DNA of 23,627 nt from a virus. Of the stretch, positions 23,151 through 23,627 are shown piece by piece. Within the stretch, counting starts at the first letter, position 1. Every line of letters starts with the position of its first letter. The notes under the pieces were generated by a model that saw only the letters and a list, made by a program, of their open reading frames with translations, ran no database searches and was not told where the DNA came from. The position numbers and the translations under genes are program-made. The DNA lies in the IMG/VR virus record IMGVR_UViG_3300044692_000147, positions 1 through 23,627 of that record, one strand, 5' to 3'.

Positions 23151-23627
23151 ATGACACGCCGGATGTACGACAGCACGACCGCCGGGGACATCCCGACGAC
23201 GGCGCAGATGGTCGCCGGGTACCTGCCGCCGTCGCCGTACGCGTGGTCGGCGGCGGACTGGGCTCGGTTCCCGCACGCCGTGAAGGTGCGCATCGCGGTG
23301 CGGGCGTACACCGACGACGGCCACGTCCTGGACGTGGAGTCCGGCGACGCGACTCCGGCGCAAGCACCCGGCTGGGTGCAGATGCGGCGGGCGGCCGGTG
23401 CCGACCCCACGGTGTACTGCTCCGCGTCGGCGTGGCCCACCGTCAAGGCAGCGTTCGCCGCGGCGCACGTCGCCGAGCCGCACTGGTGGATCGCCGCTTA
23501 CCCCGGTGGTGGACCAGTGATCCCGGCCGGCGCGGTCGCCCACCAGTACGCCGACCCGCTCACCTCGGGCGGGCACTACGACATCTCAGCCGTGGCCGAT
23601 CACTGGCCCGGCGTGGACGAAGGAGGA
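23151..23627 (+). CDS. GH25-like lysin, 3' end outside window
   Basis: At least 159 codons are open to the window edge with no stop. The protein starts MTRRMYDSTTAGDIPTTAQM and contains DVESGDATPAQ, whose DVE matches the catalytic Asp-x-Glu of GH25/DUF1906-like hydrolases, followed by ADPTVYCSASAW, EPHWWIAAYPGG and VAHQYAD then GHYDIS, the end of such a TIM-barrel. It would hydrolyse peptidoglycan at lysis. ATG 23151 has CGGGAGCC upstream. The last bases GAAGGAGGA look like a ribosome binding site for a gene further on, so the catalytic part may end just beyond the window. Confidence 0.75.
   Translation, partial: MTRRMYDSTTAGDIPTTAQMVAGYLPPSPYAWSAADWARFPHAVKVRIAVRAYTDDGHVLDVESGDATPAQAPGWVQMRRAAGADPTVYCSASAWPTVKAAFAAAHVAEPHWWIAAYPGGGPVIPAGAVAHQYADPLTSGGHYDISAVADHWPGVDEGG

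Noticed and set aside
21959-23446. 495-codon minus-strand frame across several tail and lysis genes
   Set aside because: Crosses four well-supported plus-strand genes and shows only Arg/Gly-rich sequence.
1-23627. tRNA or rRNA genes
   Set aside because: No cloverleaf with anticodon/T-loop pattern or rRNA segment was noticed when reading; a covariance-model scan would decide.

Overview
The window is most of a temperate siphovirus genome (prophage or integrative phage) from a high-GC actinobacterium. The evidence is very high GC, many GTG starts, 1- to 4-base overlaps between consecutive genes, and a tyrosine integrase-HK97-type head-long-tail gene order. The style suggests a host in or near the Pseudonocardiaceae, but that is inference. 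The left edge falls exactly on the integrase stop codon. The right edge cuts into a lysin gene, so neither attachment site nor the far end of the element is visible.

Layout. (1) 1-2248, lysogeny module: on the minus strand a helix-turn-helix plus coiled-coil repressor (unusually AT-rich) lies directly upstream of, and is translationally coupled to, the integrase. A divergent promoter/operator region with nested inverted repeats (1944-2016) separates them from a plus-strand excisionase-like gene. (2) 2347-6999, early/replication module: winged-helix protein, CHC2 zinc-finger (primase-type) protein, two small unknowns, a replication-initiator-like protein whose gene carries seven 15-bp iteron-like repeats (candidate phage origin), a DnaB-like helicase, a small Cys-rich protein and an HNH endonuclease. 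(3) 7076-7908, a self-contained cassette with its own promoter, operator-like palindrome and terminator hairpin, encoding a HicA-like toxin candidate and an HTH protein (probable antitoxin). (4) 8027-16250, packaging, head and tail-tube genes: small and large terminase, small membrane protein, portal, prohead protease, small CxxC protein, major capsid, connectors, tail tube and a tail assembly chaperone with a -1 frameshift extension. (5) 16312-22894, gp10-like protein, tape measure, distal tail/hub proteins, adhesin-like proteins. (6) 22906-end, lysis: coiled-coil plus transmembrane XhlA-like protein and a GH25-like lysin, incomplete.

The genes form a coherent programme. The repressor-integrase unit maintains lysogeny. 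The divergent early operon would drive excision and replication. The late operon after the 7881-7908 terminator builds and packages the virion. The three most unusual signals are the in-gene 15-bp palindromic iteron array (4406-4525), the major capsid mRNA leader in which four copies of an 11-base repeat are each complementary to the capsid ribosome binding site region (12586-12727), and the autonomous HicA-like two-gene cassette inserted between early and late modules.
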